DNA from: Actinomycetes bacterium
GTDB lineage: Bacteria; Actinomycetota; Actinomycetes; Actinomycetales; Dermatophilaceae
Length of the DNA: 15,550 nt
Assembly: GCA_023389095.1 (NCBI GenBank)
Contig: JAEWFB010000409.1
Coordinates: 1-15,550, forward strand
Direction: 5' to 3'
Part shown: piece by piece, positions 1 through 7,475 of the stretch
Numbering within the stretch: position 1 is the first letter of the stretch
Layout of the letters: each line of letters opens with the position of its first letter
Translations under genes and position numbers: made by a program
The notes under the pieces: model-generated
The model's input: only the letters and a program-made list of their open reading frames with translations
The model's database searches: none
What the model was told of the DNA's origin: nothing

Positions 1-52
<52 letters not shown>

Positions 53-808
53 ACGACGCTCGAGGCCGACGTGAGCTGGCCGGCCGTCACGGCGGCGGTG
101 GCCCTGTGTGTCGTGGGTTTCGTCGATGACCTCAAGTCGCTCCCGGCGATGCCTCGGCTGGCGCTGCAGGTACTGACCGGTGCCGCCCTTGGCGCCGCCT
201 CCGGCGGGGTGTGGCACACGCTCTTCGCGGCCGCGCTGTTCCCCGTCGTCGTCAACGTCGTGAACTTCATGGACGGCATCAACGGGATCAGCGGCGCGGT
301 GCTGCTGGTCTGGGGGGTTGCCGCCGTGGTCCTCGGCATGTCGTCCGGCCTGGCGCCCCTGATGGTTCTGGGAGCCATGGCCCTCGGGGCCGCCTCCGGC
401 TTCCTGCCCTGGAACGTGCCGCGAGCCAGACTGTTCCTCGGGGACTCAGGCAGCTACCTCATGGGTGGGCTCATCGCCGCCGGTGTCACGATCTCGACGC
501 CGGCCGGGGTCTCGCCCCTCGTCCTGCTGTCCCCGCTCGCCCTCTATCTCGGTGACGTCGCGCTGACTCTTGCCCGGCGAAAGGTGCGGGGCGCGCCGCT
601 GATGGAGGCCCATCGCGAACACGCGTACCAACGGCTGGTCTCGGTGACCGGGCTGTCACACGTCTCCGTCGCGTGCATGGTCGCCGCCCTGTCCGGCCTG
701 GTGCTGGCGGCGTGGCTGAGCCTGTCGCTCACGGCCTCGGCGGTCGTCACCGGCATGATCGTCGCGTTCTTCCTGGCTCTTCCGACCTTCACCGAGCGGA
801 AGATCTGA
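53..808 (+). CDS. Undecaprenyl-phosphate sugar-1-phosphate transferase (WecA/WbpL/MraY family), 5'-truncated
   Basis: This integral membrane enzyme would transfer a HexNAc-1-phosphate from a UDP-sugar to undecaprenyl phosphate, starting repeat-unit assembly on the inner face of the membrane. About 250 residues are visible, against roughly 340-370 usual for the family, so the first transmembrane segments are missing. The frame is open from 53 up to the homopolymer run; the GTG at 71 is the first possible start but probably not the real one. Family motifs appear in order: FVDDLKS (Asp pair at 125-130), NFMDGINGISG (from 263), FLGDSG (Asp at 443) and HREHAYQRL (from 611). Hydrophobic segments lie between them. 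The HxxHAYQRL ending and the neighbouring FucNAc genes favour the WbpL-like branch (D-FucNAc- or D-QuiNAc-1-P). GlcNAc-1-P specificity cannot be excluded. The next gene starts directly after its stop. Confidence 0.9.
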   Translation, partial: TTLEADVSWPAVTAAVALCVVGFVDDLKSLPAMPRLALQVLTGAALGAASGGVWHTLFAAALFPVVVNVVNFMDGINGISGAVLLVWGVAAVVLGMSSGLAPLMVLGAMALGAASGFLPWNVPRARLFLGDSGSYLMGGLIAAGVTISTPAGVSPLVLLSPLALYLGDVALTLARRKVRGAPLMEAHREHAYQRLVSVTGLSHVSVACMVAALSGLVLAAWLSLSLTASAVVTGMIVAFFLALPTFTERKI

Positions 809-2053
809 ATGCGTGTCGCCTTCATCTCGCAGTGGTTCGACCCGGAACAGGGATCGGCTGCGCTTCCCGGCGTCATCGCGCGCGCGTTCGCGGCCCGTGG
901 GCACGAGGTCCACGTCCTCACCGGTTTCCCCAACTACCCGCACGGCGCCCTGTACGACGGGTACCGCGTGCGTGCCTACCAGCACGAGGTGATGGACGGC
1001 CTCGAGGTCCACCGCGCTCCGTTGTGGGTCAACCACGACGACCGGGCCCTGCGTCGCGCCGGCAACTACCTCAGCTTTGCCGCAGGCGCCTCTGCGGTGG
1101 CGGTGTCGCGGCTACCGGAGGTCGACGTGGCCTGGGTGCACGGGACGCCGGCCACTGCCGCCATCCCGGCCCTGGCCCTGAAGCGACGCCGAGGCACGCC
1201 GTTCGTGTTGCACATCCAAGACCTCTGGCCGGACACCGTCACCGCGTCCGGCTTCCTGTCGACGGGCCGTGCAGGACGCGTCGAGCGAGCCCTGCACCGG
1301 TTCTGCGACGTCACGTATCGATCTGCTGAGCACGTCGCGGTCACGGCCCCGACCATGCTGGACCGGCTGCGCGAACGAGGCGTGCCGGAGTCGAAGCTCT
1401 CGTACCTGCCGAACTGGGCCGACGAGAGGGCGTTCCGCCCCGTCCCGGACCGTGTCGCAGCGAAACGCGCACTCGGCGTCGACGACCGCTTCACGGTCAT
1501 GTACGCCGGGAACTTCGGCGAGTTCCAGGCGCTGGACACAGTGGTGCGTACGGCCGAGCGACTGCGACACCGCGACGACGTCCAATTCGTCCTCGTCGGT
1601 GGAGGGGTGGAGGAGGAGCGCCTCAAGCGGGCCGTTCGGTCGGCCGATCTGCCCAACGTGCGCTTCATCGGCTCGCAGCCCTTCGACCGGATGGCAGAGG
1701 TGCTCGCCGCCGGTGACGTGCAGCTGGTGAGCCTGCGGGACCGGCCCTTGTCACGCATGACGCTTCCGTCGAAGCTGCAGGCGACGCTGGCAGCGGGACG
1801 GCCGATCATCGGAGCCATCGCCGGCGATGCCGCGCGCGTCATCGCCGACAGCGGCGCGGGCGTGTGCGTCACGCCAGGGTCCGATGCCGAGATGGCCGGT
1901 GCGGTCGAGAAGCTCGCGGCGATGGGCGTCGCCGCGCTCGAGTCGATGGCCGTGGCCGCCCGACGACACTACGAGGACCATTACGCGCAGGACACGGCAC
2001 TGCGCGGCGTCGACCAGCTGATGAGTGGTACCCAGGAGCGAGTCCCCGCATGA
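809..2053 (+). CDS. wbuB: GT4 glycosyltransferase, WbuB/WbjE/CapL-like (probable L-FucNAc transferase)
   Basis: A 414-residue cytoplasmic GT-B enzyme. The N-terminus (MRVAFISQWFDPEQGSA, then LTGFPNYPHG) is the pattern of the WbuB/WcaI subfamily of GT4, in which a conserved sugar-nucleotide-binding domain follows. VMYAGNFGEFQALDTVV opens the C-terminal Rossmann domain. The PSKL motif (residues 320-323) before LAAGRPIIG is the usual subfamily substitute for the donor-site EX7E region. The ATG at 809 directly follows the previous stop (806-808), with GGAAG at 798-802 as ribosome site. In E. coli O26 and P. aeruginosa O11 the homologue sits with FnlA/B/C (WbjB/C/D) and is assigned L-FucNAc transfer. 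The same three genes are downstream here, so I infer it adds L-FucNAc to the lipid-linked first sugar. Its family is clear; the acceptor is inferred. Confidence 0.85.
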   Translation: MRVAFISQWFDPEQGSAALPGVIARAFAARGHEVHVLTGFPNYPHGALYDGYRVRAYQHEVMDGLEVHRAPLWVNHDDRALRRAGNYLSFAAGASAVAVSRLPEVDVAWVHGTPATAAIPALALKRRRGTPFVLHIQDLWPDTVTASGFLSTGRAGRVERALHRFCDVTYRSAEHVAVTAPTMLDRLRERGVPESKLSYLPNWADERAFRPVPDRVAAKRALGVDDRFTVMYAGNFGEFQALDTVVRTAERLRHRDDVQFVLVGGGVEEERLKRAVRSADLPNVRFIGSQPFDRMAEVLAAGDVQLVSLRDRPLSRMTLPSKLQATLAAGRPIIGAIAGDAARVIADSGAGVCVTPGSDAEMAGAVEKLAAMGVAALESMAVAARRHYEDHYAQDTALRGVDQLMSGTQERVPA

Positions 2054-2991
2054 GCGTTGCTGTTGTTGGTGCCTCCGGTTTCATCGGGAGCGCCGTCGTG
2101 GAGGCTCTGCGTGCCTACGGACACGACGTGCGGCCGGTCCATGGGCTTCGGGGCCACGGCTCCGTCGACGAGGGCGTCGCGGAGTTCGACGTCTCTGCCC
2201 TCGAAGCGGTGCGGGCCGGCCTGACGGGCTGCACCGCGGTCGTCAACGCCGCCGGCGACCCTGACGCATCGAGCACCGATCTCGCGTCCCTGCGGGAGGC
2301 GAACGCCGTGCTGCCCGGGATGTTGGCCCGGGTGCTGGCCGACCGGGGACATGGCCGGCTGGTGCACATCAGCAGCGCGGTCGTCCAGGGCCGGGCACCC
2401 GTCCTGACCGACTCCGACGAGACCGACGCGTTCTCCGCCTACGCGCGGTCCAAGATCGAGGGCGAGCAGCTGGTCCGGTCCCTGCTCCCGGGGAGAGCGG
2501 TGGTGTACCGGCCGCCGAGCGTCCATGCCCCTGACCGCCGCGTCAGTCGATCGATCGTGCGGCTCGCCCAGTCCCCGCTGCGCAGCGTCGCCGCCCCTGC
2601 CAGCCGTCCGTCGCCGCAGGCTCTCGTGCAGAACGTGGCGAGTGCGGTCGCCTTTCTCGCGACGTGTGACGCCGACCCGCCGGAGGTCGTCATCCATCCG
2701 TCGGAGGGGATGACGACCGGTCACCTCATGTCGGTCCTCGGTGGTCGAGAGCCTCATGTCCTCCCGGAGCGTCTCGCTCGGACGATGGTACGGACGCTCG
2801 AGCGGCTCGGGCGGCGCTCGGGACTCGTCGCGGCAAATGCGCGAAGAGTCGAGATGATGTGGTTCGGTCAGGATCAGGACGAGAGCTGGCTCAGCACGGC
2901 GGGGTGGCAAGCCCCGGTAGGAATCGAAGGATGGGAAGACCTGCGGATGCGCATCACCAGTGAGACCGGCCCGACGAGGGTGCAGCCATGA
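2050..2991 (+). CDS. NAD-dependent epimerase/dehydratase (extended SDR), possible CapN/WbpV-like 4-ketosugar reductase
   Basis: A 313-residue extended short-chain dehydrogenase/reductase. The Rossmann fingerprint GASGFIG is at residues 7-13, a VNAAGD stretch follows, then the catalytic HISSAV serine region and Y131-ARS-K135 (YxxxK). The ATG at 2050 overlaps the preceding stop in an ATGA, with AGGAG at 2034-2038. An in-frame extension upstream to 1864 is only shadow sequence inside the GT gene. Its place next to an initiating transferase, a WbuB-like GT and the L-FucNAc genes parallels S. aureus capN and P. aeruginosa wbpV/wbjF. Those enzymes reduce UDP-4-keto-6-deoxy-HexNAc to UDP-D-FucNAc or UDP-D-QuiNAc for the initiating transferase. 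That role is inferred from context; the sequence alone supports only a sugar-nucleotide SDR. The partner D-series 4,6-dehydratase (CapD/WbpM type) is not in the window. Confidence 0.82.
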   Translation: MSVAVVGASGFIGSAVVEALRAYGHDVRPVHGLRGHGSVDEGVAEFDVSALEAVRAGLTGCTAVVNAAGDPDASSTDLASLREANAVLPGMLARVLADRGHGRLVHISSAVVQGRAPVLTDSDETDAFSAYARSKIEGEQLVRSLLPGRAVVYRPPSVHAPDRRVSRSIVRLAQSPLRSVAAPASRPSPQALVQNVASAVAFLATCDADPPEVVIHPSEGMTTGHLMSVLGGREPHVLPERLARTMVRTLERLGRRSGLVAANARRVEMMWFGQDQDESWLSTAGWQAPVGIEGWEDLRMRITSETGPTRVQP

Positions 2992-4019
2992 CGGCCTCGA
3001 TCGAGGGCGCCACCGTACTCATCACCGGCGGCACGGGCTCGTTCGGATCCATCATGGTCGGCCATCTGCTCAGCCGCGGCGTGGGCCAGGTGCGAGTGCT
3101 GTCGAGGGACGAGGCCAAGCAGGACGAGATGCGCCGGCGGGTCGATGACCCACGGCTCAAGCTGTTCGTGGGGGATGTCCGCGATCTCGACAGCGTCCAG
3201 TCGGCCAGTGTCGATGTCGACTTCGTGTTCCACGCGGCCGCCCTGAAGCAGGTGCCGTCGTGCGAGTTCTTCCCCGAGCAGGCGGTCAAGACGAACGTCG
3301 TGGGGAGCCGCAACGTCATCGAGGCGGCCGCGGCATCCGGCGTGCGCAGCGTCGTGTGCCTGAGCACCGACAAGGCCGTGTACCCGGTCAACGCCATGGG
3401 CATGTCCAAGGCGCTCATGGAGAAGACGGCGCAGGCGTTCGCCCGCAACCACCCGGACTCGGCAACCACCGTGTCGGTGACGCGGTATGGCAACGTCATG
3501 TACAGCCGGGGTTCGGTGATCCCGCTCTTCGTCCAGCAGACGCAGGAGGGCCGGCCCCTCACCGTCACGGAGCCCACGATGACGCGGTTCCTCATGTCGC
3601 TGCAGGAGTCCGTCGACCTCGTCGAGCACGCCTTCCTGCACGCCGAGCCGGGTGACCTCTTCGTGCGGAAGGCGCCGGCCTCGACGGTCGAGACCCTCGC
3701 GCGGGCGGTCGCAAGCCTTCTCGGGGACAGTTCTCCCAGCATCACCCGCCTCGGCATGCGTCACGGCGAGAAGATGCACGAGACCCTGCTGAGCCGTGAG
3801 GAGATCGCCAAGGCGCACGACCAGGGCGACTACTTCCGGGTGCCGCTCGATGCTCGGTCCCTCCAGTACGAGCTGTACTTCGAGGAGGGCGAAGATCTCC
3901 CGGCGCGGCTGGACGACTACACGAGCGAGAACACCGAGCGTCTCGACGTCGAGGCCACGAAACAGCTGCTGCTCCGGCTGCCCGAGTTCGACCGCCTGCT
4001 TGAAGGTGCCACGGCGTGA
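2988..4019 (+). CDS. capE: UDP-GlcNAc 4,6-dehydratase/5-epimerase CapE (FnlA/WbjB)
   Basis: First enzyme of UDP-L-FucNAc synthesis. It removes water across C4-C6 of UDP-D-GlcNAc and inverts C5, giving an L-configured 4-keto-6-deoxy sugar nucleotide. The 343-residue length is normal for the family. The Rossmann motif TGGTGSFG is near the N-terminus, followed by DVRD, the HAAALKQVPSCE block and STDKAVYPVNAMGMSK (residues 126-141). The usual SDR YxxxK tyrosine is methionine here (M137-GMS-K141). This is characteristic of the CapE/FnlA subgroup and is not a defect. The C-terminal LRLGMRHGEKMHETLLSREE-type segment and the DYFRVP region are also typical. The start overlaps the preceding stop (ATGA at 2988), with GAGGG at 2976-2980. 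It is followed at once by CapF and CapG, completing the pathway. Confidence 0.95.
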   Translation: MTASIEGATVLITGGTGSFGSIMVGHLLSRGVGQVRVLSRDEAKQDEMRRRVDDPRLKLFVGDVRDLDSVQSASVDVDFVFHAAALKQVPSCEFFPEQAVKTNVVGSRNVIEAAAASGVRSVVCLSTDKAVYPVNAMGMSKALMEKTAQAFARNHPDSATTVSVTRYGNVMYSRGSVIPLFVQQTQEGRPLTVTEPTMTRFLMSLQESVDLVEHAFLHAEPGDLFVRKAPASTVETLARAVASLLGDSSPSITRLGMRHGEKMHETLLSREEIAKAHDQGDYFRVPLDARSLQYELYFEEGEDLPARLDDYTSENTERLDVEATKQLLLRLPEFDRLLEGATA

Positions 4020-5125
4020 AGGTCGTCGTCACGGGTGCCGACGGCTTCCTGGGCTGGCACCTCCGCGTCCGCGCCCGGGCCGAAGGCAACCACGAGGTCG
4101 TGCCGGTCAACCGATCCAACTGGGTCGAGCTTCCGGCGCTGCTTCGGTCCGCGGACGCGGTGATCCACATCGCCGGCGTCAACCGCGGTGAGCCGGACGA
4201 CGTCGAGAAGGCCAACGTCGACCTCGCCCGCGACGTCGCACGCGCGATGGAGGCGGACGGCAAGCCGCGCCGCATCGTGTACGCCAACTCCATCCAGTCC
4301 GGCAACCAGACGTCGTACGGCACCGGGAAGGCTGCGGCTGCTGAGGTGCTGGGATCCTCCGCAGAGCGCACTGGCGGCGAGTTCGTGGACGTGCGGCTCC
4401 CGAACCTGTTCGGTGAACACGGACGTCCCGACTACAACTCCTTCGTCGCCACCTTCGTCGACCTCGTCGCCACCGGTGGGAGCCCGAACATCGTCGACCG
4501 ACTCGTGCCGCTGCTTCACGTGCAGGCCGCCGCCGAGGCCCTGCTGGACGCGATGACCGGCCCGACCGGCGTCCGTTCCCCGGCGGGGACCGACGTGGGG
4601 GTGCAGCAGGTCTGGGACCTCCTGAACGCCTTCGCAGAGACCTACTCCAGCGGCGACATCCCACGGCTGACCTCGCAGCTCGACGTCGACCTGTTCAACA
4701 CCCTGCGCGCCAGGCTCTTTCCGGAGCGCTATCCCATCCGCCTGACCAGCCATGCGGACGACCGAGGGCGCCTGGTGGAGACGGTCCGGTCCCACGGGGG
4801 GCAGGGCCAGACGTTCGTGTCGACGACCCGTCCCGGGATCACGCGCGGGGAGCACTTCCATCTCCGCAAGATCGAGCGCTTCGTCGTGGTGTCCGGCCAG
4901 GCCCGGATCAGCCTGCGCAAGGTCCTGACCGACGAGGCCGTCAGCTTCGAGGTGTCGGGTGCCGAGCCCGTGATCATCGACATGCCGACGATGTGGGCGC
5001 ACAACATCACCAACACGGGTGACGACGAGCTGGTGACGCTCTTCTGGACGAACGAGCTGTTCGACCCCGCCGACCCTGACACGTACCGGGAGCCCGTGCT
5101 CCTCGAGAAGGTTGACGCATGCTGA
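4016..5125 (+). CDS. capF: Bifunctional 3-epimerase/4-reductase CapF (FnlB/WbjC)
   Basis: A 369-residue two-domain enzyme for the second step to UDP-L-FucNAc. The N-terminal SDR domain starts VVVTGADGFLG and carries Y101-GTG-K105; it reduces C4 of the keto intermediate with NADPH. The C-terminal cupin domain starts near residue 240 (RLTSHADDRGRLVE). It carries GEHFHLRKIERF with metal-binding-type H280 and H282, and later MWAHNITN; in the S. aureus enzyme this domain epimerises C3. The product is UDP-2-acetamido-2,6-dideoxy-L-talose. Both domains are intact. The start is GTG at 4016, overlapping the capE stop in a GTGA, with GAAGGTG at 4002-4008 as ribosome site. Close spacing suggests translational coupling. 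Confidence 0.95.
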   Translation: MKVVVTGADGFLGWHLRVRARAEGNHEVVPVNRSNWVELPALLRSADAVIHIAGVNRGEPDDVEKANVDLARDVARAMEADGKPRRIVYANSIQSGNQTSYGTGKAAAAEVLGSSAERTGGEFVDVRLPNLFGEHGRPDYNSFVATFVDLVATGGSPNIVDRLVPLLHVQAAAEALLDAMTGPTGVRSPAGTDVGVQQVWDLLNAFAETYSSGDIPRLTSQLDVDLFNTLRARLFPERYPIRLTSHADDRGRLVETVRSHGGQGQTFVSTTRPGITRGEHFHLRKIERFVVVSGQARISLRKVLTDEAVSFEVSGAEPVIIDMPTMWAHNITNTGDDELVTLFWTNELFDPADPDTYREPVLLEKVDAC

Positions 5126-6249
5126 AGGTAATGACGATCGCCGGAACCCGGCCCGAGCTGATCAGGCTGTCGCAGGTGATCAAGAGGCTGGACGAGACCG
5201 TCGACCACGTCCTGGTCCACACGGGGCAGAACTACGACTACACGCTCAATGAGGTCTTCTTCCGCGACCTCGGTCTGCGCGCACCGGACCACATGCTCGG
5301 CGTCGACACCAGCTCGCTCGGACGCGTGCTCGGCGAGACCCTCATCAAGACCGAAGAGGTCCTGCTGGCCGAGCGGCCGGACGCCGTGCTCGTCCTCGGG
5401 GACACCAACAGCTGCGTGGCGGCCGTCATGGCCAAGCGGATGCGAATCCCCGTGTACCACATGGAGGCCGGGAACCGGTGCTTCGACGAGAACGTGCCGG
5501 AGGAGACCAACCGCCGACTCGTCGACCACGTGGCCGACTTCAACCTCGTCTACACCGAGCACGCCCGACGGAACCTCCTCTCGGAGGGCCTGCACCCGCG
5601 TCGGATCCTGAAGACCGGCTCACCCATGCGAGAGGTGCTGAACGCCTACCGCGAGCAGGTCCTGGCCTCGGATGTCGTGGAGCGACTCGGCCTCTCCGAG
5701 GGGGGCTACTTCCTGGTGAGCGCCCACCGGGAGGAGAACGTCGACTCGCCGGAGCGGCTCCGGATGCTCCTCGACTGCCTCGTGGCGGTGCACGACGAGT
5801 TCGACCTGCCCGTCTTCGTGTCGACGCACCCGCGGACCCGAAAGCGACTCGAGGCCCTGCCGGAAGGCGGAGACGTCAAGGGCGTCACGTTTGGCGAGCC
5901 TCTCGGCTTCCATGACTACAACAAGCTCCAGCTCTCGGCCGCCTGCTGCCTCAGCGACTCCGGCACCATCGCCGAGGAGGCGACGCTCCTCGGCTTCCCG
6001 GCCATCACCCTGCGTGACTCCATCGAGCGACCGGAGGCCCTGGACACCGGGGGCATCATCATGACCGGGCTGGATGCGGCCGACGTCGTCGAGGGCGTCA
6101 AGGCCGCCATGTCGACGACACGTGGGCGCAGTGGGGCTAGCCACGTGACGCCGGATGACTACCTCATCGACAACACCAGCGAACGTGCCGTGAACTTCAT
6201 CCTGTCGACCGCGCGGCGGCACCGTCAGTGGAGCGGAATTCGGCCATGA
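5119..6249 (+). CDS. capG: UDP-L-TalNAc 2-epimerase CapG (FnlC/WbjD), non-hydrolysing epimerase family
   Basis: A 376-residue cytoplasmic epimerase of the WecB-like non-hydrolysing UDP-GlcNAc 2-epimerase fold. It converts UDP-2-acetamido-2,6-dideoxy-L-talose to UDP-L-FucNAc, the last pathway step. Motifs seen: GTRPELIRL (from residue 9), HTGQNYDYTLNEVFF, VLGDTNSC, the HMEAGNRCFDENVPEETNRR block, GSPMREVL, SAHREENV, STHPRTRKRLE, and DSGTIAEEATLLGFPAITLRDSIERPEAL. GNRCFDENVPEE rather than the WecB pattern, and its position right after capF, favour CapG over WecB. It overlaps capF by 7 bases and has GAGAAGG at 5105-5111. Its stop overlaps the next start (ATGA at 6246), and GC content falls exactly at this join. 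Confidence 0.94.
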   Translation: MLKVMTIAGTRPELIRLSQVIKRLDETVDHVLVHTGQNYDYTLNEVFFRDLGLRAPDHMLGVDTSSLGRVLGETLIKTEEVLLAERPDAVLVLGDTNSCVAAVMAKRMRIPVYHMEAGNRCFDENVPEETNRRLVDHVADFNLVYTEHARRNLLSEGLHPRRILKTGSPMREVLNAYREQVLASDVVERLGLSEGGYFLVSAHREENVDSPERLRMLLDCLVAVHDEFDLPVFVSTHPRTRKRLEALPEGGDVKGVTFGEPLGFHDYNKLQLSAACCLSDSGTIAEEATLLGFPAITLRDSIERPEALDTGGIIMTGLDAADVVEGVKAAMSTTRGRSGASHVTPDDYLIDNTSERAVNFILSTARRHRQWSGIRP

Positions 6250-7475
6250 CCTCTCAGAAACGGAAAATACTGCTAGTCGCCGACATGCGCAGCCCGCACG
6301 CTTCCTCGTGGCTGCTGGGCATGCGGGCGATGGGATTGGACGTAGTTGTACTGAGTTCCAAGCGCCTGACAACGTCTGAACGTATGGCAGTCGCAGGGGT
6401 CGCTGGTCCTAGTAACGTTCATGAGGTTGATTCTCACCTTGCCAACGTGAGACACCTTGCCACTGGTAGTGCAAACGGCCTCGCACAGCGACTCTTCCGA
6501 ACCAAGTCCGGCACCACCGAACGGGCACCAGAAGGTTCAGGGCGGCTCGAATATCGGCTTGAAGAGACTATCGCGAGGTCGCTGGCAGCCACAATTCACG
6601 ACATATATCGGAAAGGCGACATTGGTCTGATCCATGCCTTGCGCATACCTTTTGAAGGCATAGCGGCCGATCTCGCTGGAGTTCGACCAATGGCCGTGAG
6701 CATTTGGGGACAAGACCTCGTTTCTCAGGCGCGAGCGAACGCGACTCTAATGAAACGGAGTGTGTCGACCCTGCAGAGCGCTTTTGGGATCCATGCCGAC
6801 TGCCAACGTGATCTTGACCTAGCGAAGGAACTGCGGAACAACCAGACATCCAAACTTCTGCTGGCGCCAGGAAATATGGGCTACGACGAGGACATCTTTT
6901 GGCAGCCGCGCCTGATGGCTCCGCGAGAGAAAATCGTCGTGATGCCGCGTGGTGCCGCTTCCCACATAGCTGTCGAATCTTGGCTCTCGGCGGTAGATAT
7001 TGTGGCCCGTGCCGAACCTACCGCAGTCTTCATCGCACCCGGCCTTGCCGGAAATCCTCGCGCCGAATCGCAGGTTGCCGCCAGCCCATTCAGGGATCGA
7101 ATCAACCTGACCCGAAAGTTGGATGCGAAGAAACTCTCTCAACTATTTCGGCGAGCCGACATCATATGCTCACCTGCACGCAATGATGGCACTCCCAACA
7201 GTGTAGTCGAAGCAATGGCGTGCGGAGCGATTCCTGTGGTTGGCCGTGTGGAATCGCTGAGCGCCCTTCTTGGCGCACGCTACGTTGAGTTGGAGGCGGA
7301 GGCCGATAGTCCTGAACTAACAGCGCATCGCGTGATCCAATGGCTCGGCATGCCCGAAAAAATGAAGTGTGAAGTTCGGCAGGAAATGGGGCGAATTGCG
7401 GACGCGTGGAGCAAATCCCGATCCCGACCGCGGGTGCGGCAGTGGTACTACCAACTAATGAGAACACATGCGTAG
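6246..7475 (+). CDS. GT4-like glycosyltransferase, acceptor unknown
   Basis: A 409-residue GT-B-type glycosyltransferase. The N-terminus KRKILLVADMRSPHASSWLLG is a Rossmann start with the usual HxSSWL-type acceptor loop. IWGQDLVSQA lies mid-protein. The C-terminal domain has FRRADIICSPARNDGTPNSVV then EAMACGAIPVVG, where the family EX7E donor motif appears as D314-x7-E322. An acidic first residue is kept, so it is probably active. The ATG at 6246 overlaps the capG stop in an ATGA; an in-frame GTG at 6228 would add six residues but has poorer spacing. This is the first gene of the low-GC cassette and uses codons (CTA, ATA, AAA) rare in the left block. It probably adds the third sugar of the repeat. 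Donor and linkage cannot be read from the sequence. Confidence 0.8.
   Translation: MTSQKRKILLVADMRSPHASSWLLGMRAMGLDVVVLSSKRLTTSERMAVAGVAGPSNVHEVDSHLANVRHLATGSANGLAQRLFRTKSGTTERAPEGSGRLEYRLEETIARSLAATIHDIYRKGDIGLIHALRIPFEGIAADLAGVRPMAVSIWGQDLVSQARANATLMKRSVSTLQSAFGIHADCQRDLDLAKELRNNQTSKLLLAPGNMGYDEDIFWQPRLMAPREKIVVMPRGAASHIAVESWLSAVDIVARAEPTAVFIAPGLAGNPRAESQVAASPFRDRINLTRKLDAKKLSQLFRRADIICSPARNDGTPNSVVEAMACGAIPVVGRVESLSALLGARYVELEAEADSPELTAHRVIQWLGMPEKMKCEVRQEMGRIADAWSKSRSRPRVRQWYYQLMRTHA

Noticed and set aside
1864..2049. N-terminal extension of the SDR gene
   Set aside because: It lies wholly inside the GT gene in another frame and has Arg-rich nonsense sequence. ATG 2050 gives a normal SDR N-terminus with an ATGA overlap.
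3363..3410. CapE with Met instead of the catalytic SDR Tyr
   Set aside because: The same M-x-x-x-K is normal in the CapE/FnlA subgroup, so it is neither a defect nor a novelty.
2874..3818. Long minus-strand ORF (314 codons) opposite capE
   Set aside because: It is antisense to a clear CapE with all motifs. Its Arg/His/Gly-rich composition is the usual shadow of GC-rich third positions.
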